A stretch of 64,000 nt of DNA from the NCBI RefSeq assembly GCF_022539665.2, contig NC_081331.1, positions 7,843,534-7,907,533 of the forward strand, in the 5' to 3' direction. The stretch's first letter is position 1; each line of letters opens with the position of its first letter. Shown here in pieces: positions 9,187-20,575 of this stretch. The notes beneath the pieces were generated by a model, which worked only from the letters and a program-made list of their open reading frames with translations, made no database searches and was not told the origin of the DNA. Position numbers and translations under genes: made by a program. Origin of the DNA: Daphnia carinata. Taxonomy: Eukaryota > Arthropoda > Branchiopoda > Diplostraca > Daphniidae.

Positions 9187-11426
9187 TTAGATATTGATGA
9201 GAATAGGTTGGGTTTTGATGATACACCTGTTGATTGTGGTATGGTTGAAAATTCTGTCGATTGTAGTGTATCGGTCTGTTGCTGAACGAAGGTTTCTGTG
9301 GTGTTTGTTGGAAAGATGGGTAATTGAATTGTCTATACCCCGTGGAGATACCTTCTCTTCGTGGTGAAGTCTAGTTGTTCCGGTACGGGCTGTTTTCTCT
9401 GCTACAATTGAAGTTTTGGTCACTACTGAAACCTCTGCTTTTCGGTCTTTCGTGAAATCGAACTCGCGGATTTTGTGGTCTGGAGTATCGATCACTTGTT
9501 CGATGAGATCTTGGTTCCTATCGATCAGCTGCTGCTACGGTTATATCGGTATCCTGCGAAAATTCACGATTTTTATTAGTATTTTCCAGTTCCCGTATTC
9601 CCTAGTCTTTTTTGTTTTAGGAATATGATTTCTGTTTTTTGTTGTGAAAGTTCGTTGTTTTGTTGTTTCTCGTCATGCGTTATCCCTGCGATTACCGCGT
9701 TTATTTCTTTGTCTTCTGCAGTCTCCTTGCTATATAGGATGCCTTCTAATATGACTAGTTGTTTACATAACTGATCGAAATCTTCAGGTTCTTCGGGCAT
9801 CCTGAAGTAGAGTCCGTTTTTTCTTCTTTGCCTTCAATGGAATCATATAGGCTGTTGATTCTTGAGATAAAGGCTTTGCATTTTTCTTCAGGTTTCTGTT
9901 TCAGCGTTAACAACTTTTTTCTTAATGCTGCTAAGTCGTATGCGTCCTGGAACCTTGCATTGATGGTTGTTTTCCATTCGTCGTAGTTTAACTTGTCATC
10001 CTGCTCTTCTACATAGTTTTCATGCCATTCTAAGGCATCGCCTTTTAGTCTGTCTGAAAAGAATCCTATTTTTTGGTTGTCATCCCAGCCGTTGCTACGT
10101 GCTATAGTTTCTGCATCCTTCAGTCATTCTGTTATTAGTTTGTCAGTGCTTTTTCCTTTGAAAATTGGAATTGACTTTTTGTCTTCTCTTGAAAACAATT
10201 CTCCTAGCGCTTTTACGATGGGTTGGATTGTGGTCGTACCGATGTCGATGTCATCGGCATCTGCTGTGTCGCGGTCAATTCTCGAAGTTTCTTTGTGTGA
10301 AAGTCCCATTTTGATTTTTTGTTTGAGAGTCTGATACTTCTGTTCTAGTTGCAGGAGATTATCGTTCTTGATCTCGATTTGGTTTTTTGATCGTTTCTTA
10401 GTTGCTGGAGTTCGGCAATTTGTTCTGATTCTAATTCGTAGTGGAGGGATTTATCTCCTCTTTCTGTTAGTGAAGTAAGGTTGTTTATCTCACTCACTAG
10501 ATTCGTTATCTCCCCTGGTTCGTTGGAGACGTCTAAATCTTCAGTTTCGGCGAATGTTACCTGTTGCTTCCTATATTCTTTTATTCTGTTCTCAAGATTT
10601 TTAATTATCTCGTCTTGGTCTTTGGCCTGTATGTTTATCTCCTGTAATTCCTTTTCAAGATTTTTATTCTGTTTAGTAATATCTATCAAGCTTCTCTGTA
10701 ACCCGGCTTTTCCGGTAAAGGTTTTCTCAAGGATTTCTTTTGTCTCCTTTGTTTCGGTCTGAACTTGTTTGTTTGTTTCCAAGGCTGCTTTTACCTGTTG
10801 TTCGGCGGTTTCTAACCTCGTAACCAATTGTTTTCTTTCACCTTCAAGCTTGCTAATGATTTCTTGCCCTTCTCTGTCAACAGCTATGTTGTTTTCGTCC
10901 CTTTTTTGTAAAAGGTTTTGCAATTGGCTTTCTGTTACTGTGGTAGTTTCAAGGCTGTTTTCTAATTCGCTGATTCCATTGGCAGCTTTTTCAAGGAAGT
11001 TTTTGAGTGCTTCGTTACTTTCTTGGTGTTGCTCAAGGGAACTACTTAAGGTGTATTTGGAACTCTTTGCCTTTTTCTTGTTGCTATCTAGCTGTTTTCG
11101 CAAGCTCTGTAATTCGAAGTTTAGGTCAGACGATTATTTTTTCTCTGCAATTTGCAAGTACTACATCCTTTTGTAAAACTCTGATTTTACCGAATAGGAA
11201 TTCTTTTTCTTTATCATGTAGGATGTTAATTTGCTGTAAGAGACTGTCAAGGTTTTCGGTGTTGCCACCGAGGGATACTACGTAGTCTTTAAGTGTCTTT
11301 GTGGTGTTTGTAATAGTTTGTGCTGTTATACCACTTGGTACTTGCAACGTTTGTTCTAACAATGAATATGAATACAATTGCAATGCGTTGTGTGTCTCTT
11401 TGCTAATTTCTTGCTTCTTTGATTCT
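9187..11426 (-). pseudogene. G1 gag, 3' part: coiled coil, capsid-like region and Gln/Asn-rich tail
   Basis: Minus-strand frames in order: 11126-11383 and 10345-11103 form a long heptad-rich coiled coil (for example LEGERKQLVTRLETAEQQVK) of about 330 residues. Then 9830-10120 has a Gag capsid-like segment (FFSDRLKGDALEWHENYV, then AYDLAALRKKLLTLKQK). 9187-9495 is a polar, Gln/Asn/Tyr/Pro-rich tail in one frame. No CCHC knuckle is visible. Several frames are needed, so the gene is broken, quite apart from the hAT insertion at 11427. Confidence 0.7.
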
Positions 11427-11434
11427 ATTTGTTG
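11427..11434. repeat. hAT target-site duplication, left copy
   Basis: The 8 bases ATTTGTTG immediately precede the left terminal repeat of the hAT element and recur exactly at 14360-14367 right after its other end. Confidence 0.92.
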
Positions 11435-14359
11435 CAGTGCCGTCTTTACCGCCGCTTCCTATCTGTGGCACGATGGGTAGGGTGGCAAACTGGCTAGGGT
11501 GGCATTGGTAGGGTGGCAATGGCTCAAGGCTCAACATTTGACCTTCAACCAGTAACAACGTTTCACAACGTTTGAAGTCTTGGTTCGTGCTTGCCAGTTG
11601 CCTCGTTGGTTCTGGCGTGGTTTTACCAACGTAATAATAATGAGTGGGTTAAATTTAAATAAACGAAAATCTGGTGGTGCGCGTCGTAAGGATGCAGTTG
11701 AAAAACAAAAAAAAAATGAATATTTGCTAGCTGCTACTCCTAAGTTGATGACTTATTTTAAACCAAGAGAGATTGCTGCTAATGCTGCGGGTGAAAATGC
11801 TGGTGAATGTGGTGATGAAGACACGACGAAGTTGAATGAGGCTGAGGGGAAAGATAATAGTGGTGAATGTGCTTCTGATTTGGATTTGGGTGAGGAAGAA
11901 ATCACGTCGGGGCCGGAAGAACAAAAAGAAAAAAAACCAAAAAGGTTTTCTACTGACCCGTCTGATTGGGATCGTCATGACCACGAACTGGTCGCATTTG
12001 TTATTGATACATCAAACCCTCGAAATTTTGATCCTTCTAAATTTGACTTTACAAGTTCCGATAAGCGGGAACCGTCGGGAAAAGTGAGACGAGCCAACGT
12101 GGATCTTTTCTACCGTAAGCTAGTAAACGGAGAGAAGAAACCACGTGATTGGTTGGAGTTTTCAAAGCGAAATGGAAGTCTGTACTGTGTGCCATGTTTT
12201 TTCTTTGGTGAAGAACGCAAGTCTTCTTTAGCTGGAAAAGAAGGATTTCGTGATTGGATGAACGCCAGCAAGGCCATTAGTGATCACGAACGGTCATCGG
12301 ACCATAGTCATGCCATTTCTACCTTTGTCAACCGTCGCGAACCTCAAGGCAAGATTGATGCAGACTTTATCAGACAAGCGCGAATTCATCAAGAGTATTG
12401 GAGGGAATTCCTACACCGGTCAGTGGACGTCATAAAATTTCTTTCTTCCCGTGGATTGGCTTTTCGCGGATCTAACCAGCAACTCGGATCGGTTCACAAC
12501 GGAAACTATCTCGGTCTATTGGAACTATTAGCTCTACACGATGCCTTTTTGGCAAAGCACTTGGCGAGTTACGGCAACAAGGGCAAAGGTAACACCTCAT
12601 ACCTCTCCGCCAACATCTGCGAAGAGTTCATTCAACTTCTTGCTGAAAAGGTGGAAGCTTATATAGTTGAGGAGTTGAAAGAAGCTAAGTACTATTCAGT
12701 CATCGTTGATTCCACCCCAGATGTGTCGCACACCGACCAACTGTGTTTTGTTCTGCGCTACGTGCTGCCGGATGGAGCGCCAGTCGAACGTTTCCTCGGA
12801 TTCCTACCAATGCATGGCCACACCGCTCTACAGATGTTCGATATGGTGACGGATAAGTTGAACAGGCTCGGAATTCCGATAGAAGACCTTCGCGGGCAAT
12901 CGTACGATAATGCTAGCAACATGTCGGGCATCTACACTGGACTGCAAGCTAGGATTAAGGCCGTCAATCCTCAGGCAGAGTATGTGCCATGCAGTGGTCA
13001 TTCTCTGAACCTAGCCGGAACCAGCGCGGCCGAATCATGTGCTACAACCGTTAACTTCTTCAGTTTTTTGCAAGAACTCTTCAATTTCTTGTCAGGATCG
13101 ACGCATCGTTGGGCTGTTCTACTAGACATCCTACGAGCAAGTAAGAAGAAGGGGTTTAAAGTTCCTAAGAGTCTCTCCCAGACCCGCTGGTCTGCTCGTG
13201 CTGACGCTGTCATTGCCTTGAAAGAGGGCTATCCAGAATTTAAATCCGCATTAATAGGGATTGCAGCTGATTCAACTCAAACTCCAAGAACCAGAGCGGA
13301 AGCCAATGGACTTATCCAAAAGTTCAACAAACTCGAAACAGCCGTGCTGACAGTAATTTGGGCCACGGTATTGGAACGCGTAAACAAAGTCAACAAGCAG
13401 CTGCAATCCGTAGCAATTGACCTTGGCATTGTAGTAGAGCTCTATTCTTCGCTTGTTGCATTTATTAAAGAGGTCCGAGACAACTATGACAATTACGAAA
13501 AACAGACTGTGGAACTGGTTGGAATGGAGATGGGGTCACTTGTCTACTCTGCTGATGAATGCCGACAGCGGACCCGCAAGCGACACCATGATGAAATGGA
13601 CAGTGCTTCTGACACCACTTTTACGGGCCGTACTAAGATGATCGCTGAAGTCAACATCATGCTGGATCAACTAACAGCAGAGCTCCGACGAAGGCAACAA
13701 GCCTATTCGCAACTACACGCCCGTTTTGGATTTCTTACGATGCTCCCCGACTTGGACGCAAGAGCCATCACTTCTCAAGCACAAAATCTTGTTAACCATT
13801 ATCCTAATGACATTGAGCAGTGTTTCCCGAATGAATGCCTTCAGTTCAAGAGTTTCGTTCCTCCACACATCGGTGAAGGGCTAAAGAAGCGGAAGCCAAG
13901 CGGGCTGGACCTAATCCGGATCATGCGAGAAAAGAAACTGCAAGCGATTTTTCCAAATGTAGATATAGTCCTTCGAATATTCCTCTCCACAGCTGTTACG
14001 AATTGCTCCGGCGAGCGATCCTTCTCCACTTTAAAACTGATCAAAAACTATCTACGGTCTACCATGGTCCAACAACGATTATCAGCACTTGCGCTTCTTC
14101 AAATTGAAAACGTTATTTTGAATTTCATTGACGTGGAGGGTGTTATTAATTTATTTTCTGCTTCAAAATGCCGCCGAAAGTGCTAAACTGTTAACTGATA
14201 ACTCAACTGATAAATGATCATTGCTTTTGTTTCTTAACGATAATCTTATAAAATTATATTAACTGCTAATACACCAAGAATCATGTGTTTTTTACTCACC
14301 AAAAAAGGCCAAAAATCCATGGATGGCCTAGGGTCCACTAAAAGTAAAAGACGGCACTG
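11435..14359 (+). mobile_element. hAT transposon, structurally complete (2925 bp)
   Basis: The left end starts CAGTGCCGTCTTTAC and the reverse complement of the right end starts CAGTGCCGTCTTTTAC, so the terminal inverted repeats match over about 13 bases. The element is flanked by perfect 8-bp duplications (ATTTGTTG), the hAT hallmark. It contains one long open transposase frame. The left subterminal region (11477-11514) has three direct copies of TAGGGTGGCA, plausible transposase binding sites. It is inserted in the gag of G1, so it is younger than G1. Intact ends, duplication and frame suggest recent movement and possible autonomy. Confidence 0.92.
11640..14186 (+). CDS. hAT transposase, ZMYM1/TTF-zinc-finger DUF4371 type (848 aa)
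   Basis: Uninterrupted frame from the ATG at 11640; the frame is open upstream to 11580 but only from a TTG. In order: a Lys-rich and acidic N-terminal 100 residues; a TTF-type zinc finger at about residues 145-230 (LYCVPCFFF, then SDHERSSDHSHA); and a DUF4371/RNase H-like catalytic fold with first Asp in IVDSTPD (about 356), second in SYDNASNMSG (about 421), the PCSGHSLNLAG segment (about 450) and TRWSARADA (about 515). The C-terminal hAT dimerisation region includes NCSGERSFSTLK (about 789), carrying the likely catalytic Glu. Length and order fit animal ZMYM1-like hAT transposases. No intron is evident. Function inferred: cut-and-paste transposition in the nucleus. Confidence 0.93.
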   Translation: MSGLNLNKRKSGGARRKDAVEKQKKNEYLLAATPKLMTYFKPREIAANAAGENAGECGDEDTTKLNEAEGKDNSGECASDLDLGEEEITSGPEEQKEKKPKRFSTDPSDWDRHDHELVAFVIDTSNPRNFDPSKFDFTSSDKREPSGKVRRANVDLFYRKLVNGEKKPRDWLEFSKRNGSLYCVPCFFFGEERKSSLAGKEGFRDWMNASKAISDHERSSDHSHAISTFVNRREPQGKIDADFIRQARIHQEYWREFLHRSVDVIKFLSSRGLAFRGSNQQLGSVHNGNYLGLLELLALHDAFLAKHLASYGNKGKGNTSYLSANICEEFIQLLAEKVEAYIVEELKEAKYYSVIVDSTPDVSHTDQLCFVLRYVLPDGAPVERFLGFLPMHGHTALQMFDMVTDKLNRLGIPIEDLRGQSYDNASNMSGIYTGLQARIKAVNPQAEYVPCSGHSLNLAGTSAAESCATTVNFFSFLQELFNFLSGSTHRWAVLLDILRASKKKGFKVPKSLSQTRWSARADAVIALKEGYPEFKSALIGIAADSTQTPRTRAEANGLIQKFNKLETAVLTVIWATVLERVNKVNKQLQSVAIDLGIVVELYSSLVAFIKEVRDNYDNYEKQTVELVGMEMGSLVYSADECRQRTRKRHHDEMDSASDTTFTGRTKMIAEVNIMLDQLTAELRRRQQAYSQLHARFGFLTMLPDLDARAITSQAQNLVNHYPNDIEQCFPNECLQFKSFVPPHIGEGLKKRKPSGLDLIRIMREKKLQAIFPNVDIVLRIFLSTAVTNCSGERSFSTLKLIKNYLRSTMVQQRLSALALLQIENVILNFIDVEGVINLFSASKCRRKC

Positions 14360-14367
14360 ATTTGTTG
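14360..14367. repeat. hAT target-site duplication, right copy
   Basis: ATTTGTTG, identical to 11427-11434, immediately after the terminal CACTG of the hAT element. Confidence 0.92.
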
Positions 14368-15700
14368 GATATTCGTTTTTGTCGAAATGGTCTGATAGGG
14401 TTTGTTTTGTTCTGACTCTTGTTCAAATTCTAAGTGCACGAGAGTATTCCAGTGGTCCAAAAAATTTTCTCGGAGACAGTTGGGGGTTTTGGCTGGTTGT
14501 GTCTGATTCGGGGAGTACAGGGTACAGAAATGGGGATAGTTCGTCGACAACGTTTGGATACAAGGTATTGTCTTTACTAGTAGTCTCTGGTGCAATATGA
14601 TCAAGCGGCATTCGCTTACCTTTGATGGTGTTTCTTTGGTCTGGTAGAGTTGTTGGAGATTCGTCGGGGAAATGTAGAGCACAATCACTGAAATAAGGTA
14701 CGGGTAAGAAACTTTGTACTGGACAACAAGTGTTTGTCTCGTTGGGACCTCCAATTGTAAAGTTTCCAAACCTCGTGTATGTTCAGTGAGTTGCCGAAAC
14801 AACTCGGAATTACAAGTTACAAACATGTGGTTTTTATACTACTACAGAACTCAAATTATCACGGTAAAATGGGAGGGGATACGTTCACTTTCACTTGTGG
14901 AAGGCTTGAGGGATGTAAGAGGTGTGGCTTCCTTTGGTTAGCCTTTGGGCTCGTTACAGTATCGAAGGTTTCTGAACCGTAGTCGTCTTGTATGTCGTCT
15001 GTATTCCGGCAGTGGCGATGTCTGTTGGGGTGGTGTAATCCGCTGCTCTTTCGGGTTTTTTTCTGAAAGGATGACAGCAACGGTTTCAATTGGTTGGTAG
15101 TCTGGATGATGGCTTCCCTGATAGAAGTTGTTAGCTGACTGCGGCCTGGGCTCACCATTTCAAGGAAGTTCCTCAATTTGGTCCATAGCAATTGTAATTC
15201 CGGCAGTAGTGGCTCCAAACTGGTTATGGGCTGCAGTTCTCGTAGGTATTACACTAGGTTCAGTGTGTCCGTGAGAAATTTCAACTGGTATTCGAACAGA
15301 GTGCCCTTCAGATGGGTTGAAAATTCTGATATTTCGAGAAGGCAATACCTTCCGTCCTCGTTGCTTTCGAGTACGTCCTCGCTGGGGACAAAATCAGAGA
15401 TCCTTGTCCTTTGCTGGTGTGACCGTCAGCAATTCGTGTTCCTGTAAGTTTGTCCCAGCAGGAGAATCATCAACTGCCTCGCATACGTCGTGAAGAACGC
15501 TGCCTGATATTTTGCATCAACCAGATTAATTTGTCTCAGATTTTTTGATCCGTCTACTAAAAAACCGGCTCCCTCCCCGTAAGGCTCTTGAGTGCTAATA
15601 TCAGAAACGGTAATGGGCTCGTCGGCGTCGGGAAGGCCCTTGATTGGTTGGTCTGGGTCTCTTGGTATAGGTGATGGAGACTCAAGTTAAGGTGATCTTC
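14368..15700 (-). pseudogene. G1 gag, N-terminal part beyond the hAT insertion
   Basis: Minus-strand coding-like segments continue the gag on the far side of the hAT: about 15690-15430 (acidic, Pro/Asp-rich, ending in an Ala/Phe stretch), 15345-14859 and 14826-14368, all in changing frames. They are polar, Pro/Thr/Gln-rich with no recognisable domain. Assignment rests on position: the TSD shows that 11426 and 14368 were contiguous before the hAT arrived. Confidence 0.5.
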
Positions 15701-15764
15701 CATCTAACGGACTCCTCTTTTGGGAAAAACATAAAATCGTACTCGAGAGAAACCTAGTCCTTGA

Positions 15765-15782
15765 CGCGGTTTTTATAGGTGA
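15765..15782 (-). promoter_or_regulatory. TATA-type promoter of G1 (putative 5' LTR)
   Basis: On the minus strand the sequence reads CCTATAAAAACCGCG, a good TATA box, about 70 bases upstream of the first candidate gag ATG near 15703. This is the only strong core promoter at the gag end of G1, so it is the likely U3/R region. No LTR partner was found. Confidence 0.4.
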
Positions 15783-15899
15783 ATTTACGGCGAAAGAACG
15801 TGAAGCTAATCTTGCATGAACAGAAGGTGCGTGTAGCGGAAGCCTTACTACGGAACCCAATTTTCCTAGTGGTAGTCTTAACAAATGGGGCTACTGCCT

Positions 15900-17300
15900 C
15901 ATAAGTGGTGTTAGATTTCAATTCCTTAACTGGGTGTTATCGGTCTGTATTTTTAGAGTTTCTTTCTCACGTATGCGGGACGGTCATGGTAGGGGCTGAC
16001 AATTTTTTCGAAACTAATTAACTTAGCGACTGTTTCGTTATTTATTTGCACTACGTGTGTCACAGGAATTAACGATGTGTTCACAGGTGCACCGGAAAGT
16101 TTATGCCCGCCTGGAATAACATTTTTCATCATTGTAGTAGAGCTCTGAAAATCGCTGCCACCATTATGTAAAGCATCTTCCCATTTGGGAAGACTGACTT
16201 TATGAAATTAAGACAATAAAAATATTGATGAACTCAGAAACTTTTATAACCACAATGATGATTATATTTGTCTAAGTTAAGAATAAAAGTACAAGGGAGT
16301 TTGAATAAAAGACATACGAAAGTTTTACTACATAAAAGGAAAACTGAAAGTGTAATAGAACAATCGTAATATAAGCTTACCGCAGTAGCAGGAGCGGAAT
16401 ATGAGAGTAGACAAGACGAAGACGAGGTGTAACACAACTCGCCGGCACGTCGATAAAACGAGATACAGGTAACTGAATACTCACTACAATATGAAGACCC
16501 AGACCATTTCTTTAACACAATTTTAATTACTGGAGAAGGCACCAGATGAATTTGAGACTGATTGCTAGAGTCAGATACGCGTCGACAACTGATTTTCTTC
16601 AGATCTTGAATTCACCAAGAAACCTCGCATATTGACCAATTATTTAATTGCTGCGCAGTTACTTGCCACTAATCAAAGAGGTTTACTATGTCGTGATAAT
16701 GGTGCGATGATGAGCGTCGCACGAGCCACCAATCAGAAATATTTTTACAAGTGTTATGCCGATGACAAATGAAGCTAGCAGGAGTTCATTTAGGTCAACG
16801 TACTGCGTACGTTATGGTGCAATAATGCAATTCATATGTTTATATAAGAAAATAATAATTATACAAGAAAAGGAATATCTGGTAAAAACGCATATTGGCT
16901 TTGTTACACTAGATTACAACAGCATCAAATATTCAATGTGAATATAGTGTGATACAATGAGTTTCATGAAGTAGATCTGCACCGGATTAAATATTCCATT
17001 TTCCTTTTGTGCATTCCAGAATAGAACAGCAGCAGTTATATGGTCCCTGCGGTTTAAGTATACTAGTAAAGGCAATTCTATTTGTAATTGTTGTTTACAT
17101 TAAGTATATGCTTACGTGCTTTTCCCATGTTTCGTGACGCTGCCATATCTTAACATCTTAGAGAACACTTGTTCCTGCTCTTCTCCAAGTGTCAGCGCAG
17201 CATTAACATGTAATGTTCAACCCAGAGAATCTGAAATTGAAAATCTTCTTGTACGTTGTTCATTGAACCAAATTTAATTATTTATCTTGCAGTACCATAC
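15900..17300. other. Intergenic, no recognisable gene
   Basis: Mixed-composition DNA with short open frames (for example 16234-16542 minus, Ser/Cys-rich) that resemble nothing I know. No splice-supported coding, tRNA or clear repeat ends were seen. It probably holds eroded transposon sequence between G1 and the KDZ relic. Confidence 0.4.
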
Positions 17301-17306
17301 GTGCAC

Positions 17307-17610
17307 CTATGCATGCATTCTTCCAAGAAATGGCTTCATGTTTTCAATCGTCGACTTAAATTCAGGGAAGAGTAGCGCAACTTCTTGAGCCCACATCCAA
17401 TAACGACATATAACATCGGAACAACGGAAAGAGCTTTTTTCTGGAAGGTCAGCGTTCATAAAATGAGTCTGACGAAAGATTTCTTCTTGCTGCATATTAA
17501 CAGCCTAAAAATTAATTCCGTGTCGGCATGTTCGCATCATAATTCCAGTCTCATCCAATTTCGTATGTTTTTCTGTGTCAGGTCATGCTGCCTTGAAAAT
17601 TGAATCACCG
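17307..17610 (-). pseudogene. KDZ (Kyakuja-Dileera-Zisupton) transposase fragment
   Basis: On the minus strand two segments fit the KDZ catalytic region: DETGIMMRTCRHGINF (about 17510-17560), then after one stop VNMQQEEIFRQTHF, and about 40 residues on DVICRYWMWAQE, leading into MKPFLGRMHA where the frame stops at about 17304-17306. The CRHG segment, the DVxCxYW block and the MKPxLxxMHA block in this order and spacing are distinctive of KDZ transposases. The fragment has internal stops and lacks both ends, so it is a relic. Confidence 0.7.
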
Positions 17611-17639
17611 CAAGTTTCACTTGATTTGGTCTGTAAAAA

Positions 17640-18780
17640 AACACAAGAATTAGTACCTTGGTAAAAAAATAAATCCTACTAGTTGTACCTTAAATAAGTT
17701 TAGCGATATCCACATTTACGTACAAAGATGTCAGGTTTATTCTGCGGGTTGAAAACATAAATGCATATTTCCAGTAAGTTTTTTTTTCAAAATAACAATT
17801 ATGCTGTAACCCGAAGCAGAAAAGCAGACGATAAAGTTGAAAATTTCCATCCGGATGAGAAGCAAGCATACTACCTTTACAACTAAAACAGAGTGTTTTA
17901 TACAGTAGTTTTAAAGTTTGTTGTCGATAAGGTGCATAACATATTCCTAATGACGACTGGAATTCTGGAAATGAATTTTGTTGATTGGATTGAATTACAA
18001 GTCCAAATTTTGATTTATTTTAATTAGATAAATATTTAAACATCATAATAACCGGTTTAAACCCTCCAAACAGCATCTCGAGGGTTTCTAAGAATTTGTT
18101 TTGGTGTTAAGATACCAAAAACGCAGCAGAATTCCCAGACGGCACAAATGTTCCCTTGAAATTCCAATAACCTTTCCTTTGTTCAAAAACAAGAGGATTG
18201 TGTTAGTACATCCATGGGAAGGTTATTCGGTGGCCTAGACGAAACAACTCCTCGTATTTTCTTCCCAAAAACCTCCAGCTTATTATGGTCTGCTACAAAG
18301 CGGACGAAATTTAAAAAATGGCAACTACGCGAATTTTGAAAATTGCCAACGTTAAAGCAAAGCTTCACCCAAGCGTCCCTTTGTTCTCAGCCTTGCTTGT
18401 CTTTTAGTTAAGTAAAGAACGCCCTTTTTGTGCTCTTGTTTTCGGAATATTTTTTGGGAATGTCTGTGTCGTTCTTAATTTTGTAAAATTAAGCTCGAGG
18501 TAAGTTAGTACAACATAAATAAAAAACTCCGTTATAGTTCCTATTTCGAAAAGTGCACAACGATTGTCCAGCGCCATCCAACGGAAACATTAAGGTACAG
18601 CTTTTTCTTAAAGTTTATTTGACGCTTGTAAGCAACTTCAGCTAAATGGGCAAACACAGGAAAAAGGCTTTGAGGATCAGAGAGGCAAAAATCGGTGGCA
18701 GTATACGCAGCATTTTTCGCCAAGATTGACGCGCGATTGAAAACCTAAATATTCTGGCCATTGACAATGAAATTTTAAAA
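17640..18780. other. Intergenic with short unsupported frames
   Basis: AT-rich sequence. The two minus frames at 18183-18368 and 18541-18723 are the only open stretches over 55 codons and match nothing I recognise. They might be eroded exons of a transposon. Confidence 0.35.
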
Positions 18781-20567
18781 CATAGTGTGTGTCAAAACAA
18801 CGAGTTTCTAAACACGAAAGAATCGAGTAAAACGTTAAATGTTCGAAGTGAAGCGTTAAGCGATATTGAAAAGCCAGATTTTGATCCTCATCATGAAATT
18901 ATTGTTGATGGTTCATTAACTTCAGCAAACGATTTTGTAAATGACGATTTCGAGGGAGAAGAAGTCAACGGGGTTTTTTAAACAATGGCGATTTATCGGG
19001 GACTCACGGGCCGTTGTACCTGCAGCAAAACGTGTTCACGTTAACAAACTACTTGCTATACTGAGAACTCATTCATGCCACTCTGATTTACCAACTGATG
19101 TGCGTTCATTGATGACACGCCTCGTATTGTGAAAATCCACGAAGTCCATCCAGGCAATTATTATCACTTTGGAGTTGTAAACGGAATGAGCGTTGTCTTA
19201 AATCAGTTGGTACGTTAAAAAACAAGTATGGAGTTCGTTGATATTTTTGGCAAAATTTACTTTTGACTTCCAATATCCAACAGCACGGTTGGTCAGTTTT
19301 GGGTCATTCTTGGAAACCCGTTCGCGGGTTTTATTTGTTGGAGAAAAACGTTTTGGTTATTGGCATTTATTACGACCAAGAAAAACCTTCGGTTCCAATC
19401 ACATTTTAAAAAGATTTCATAAAGGAATTGAAGAGCATTATGACAAAAGGGCTTACGGAAGACGAGAATTTAGTTAAGATTCAGTTTTTGATTGTGTTGG
19501 TTCAACTGTTCATTTATTTGCGACGTAACCGCCCGAGCATTCATGACAGGAACAAGATACCATTCAGGAAAAAGCTCTATTTCTAAATGTAAAACTGTCG
19601 GAAAGAACGTTTTTGAGCCAAGTGAGATGCGATTTCAAACTAGAACAAAGATGAGAATTATTTCGCACGGATCAATCTTTTCGAGAGCGTTTCCATCCTG
19701 ATTTTCATAATTATTGCAGTTGTCTGGAGGAATTAGATGTAGATATGGCTCTAGATTTTTCCCTTGATCTCCCCATGCATTTGCTTGATGAAGGTGCTTA
19801 CCGTAAAATATTTTTTAACTTGCTTTCTCATGGGGATTATAAAGTGTGCCCCAACACAGCCAAACGAATTGACGAAATCATGACAATGCTATCGCGCTAT
19901 ACACCTGGAGAATTTGCAAGAAAACCAAGGCTATTCAGAACAAAGCTGTAGGCAAATGAATGATGGCAATCAAGGCTTTACACTGGTTCTAAACCGAATT
20001 TCACCAGAGGGCATGCTCATTTTTTTACTTTCGGATTTATTAAGAAATCTTGTCCTTAATGGTTCTGATAGGGACCTGCTTTTATTTCTTATAATAACCA
20101 TAATTTAATTCACATTGCCGATGACTGTAGTCGTCTTGGAGGTCTAGATAGTTTTTCCGCGTAGGATTTCGAAAACCATCTAGGTGTAATAAAGCTTCTT
20201 CTAAGGAAAAGTGAGCAACCATTGAAGCAGATAGTAAAACGGTTAGCTGAACTTGATAAACTACAACAAATGATTGGAGCTATTGATAAAATAGAAGCAT
20301 AGTACAAGTTAAAGTTTAAGCATAACGATGGGCCATTGTTGCAAAACTTCACGGATTACAATCAATTTAAACAATTTAATTTTAGAACTTATCGTGCAAA
20401 AAACAAGACAGAAGATAATTGCGTTTTTCTTAATAGCAAAGAAGTAGTAAGAATGTAGAATGTTCTTGAAACAGGTGGAGAAGTTTTTGTGATTGGGAAG
20501 CATTTTCTTTCGTTAACAAATCTCTTTCCTGATCCGTTCGATTCCATTGATTTCGATATTTTCAAAT

Positions 20568-20575
20568 GTCAAAAT
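20568..20575. repeat. Target-site duplication of fold-back element, left
   Basis: GTCAAAAT, repeated exactly at 21525-21532 on the other side of the element. Confidence 0.75.

Larger units (their letters stand above)
2000..15900 (-). mobile_element. G1: decayed Gypsy-type element with an envelope-like gene, interrupted by a hAT element
   Basis: Read right to left, the parts follow the order of an LTR element with three genes: gag (about 15700-9190, split by the hAT at 11435-14359), protease (about 9060-8650), RT (8621-8100), RNase H (8071-7470), integrase (6884-6003) and an envelope-like gene (5796-2041). Nearly every domain is in its own frame with stops between, so the copy is dead. I could not identify a matching pair of LTRs. 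The gag side has a TATA-type promoter near 15770-15777, suggesting the 5' LTR lies around 15.7-16.0 kb. The env side ends close to the Copia remnant, and the 3' LTR was not recognised. Boundaries are approximate. Confidence 0.75.

Noticed and set aside
11580-11639. 20-residue upstream extension of the hAT transposase
   Set aside because: Begins at TTG; the first ATG is at 11640 and starts the expected basic N-terminus.
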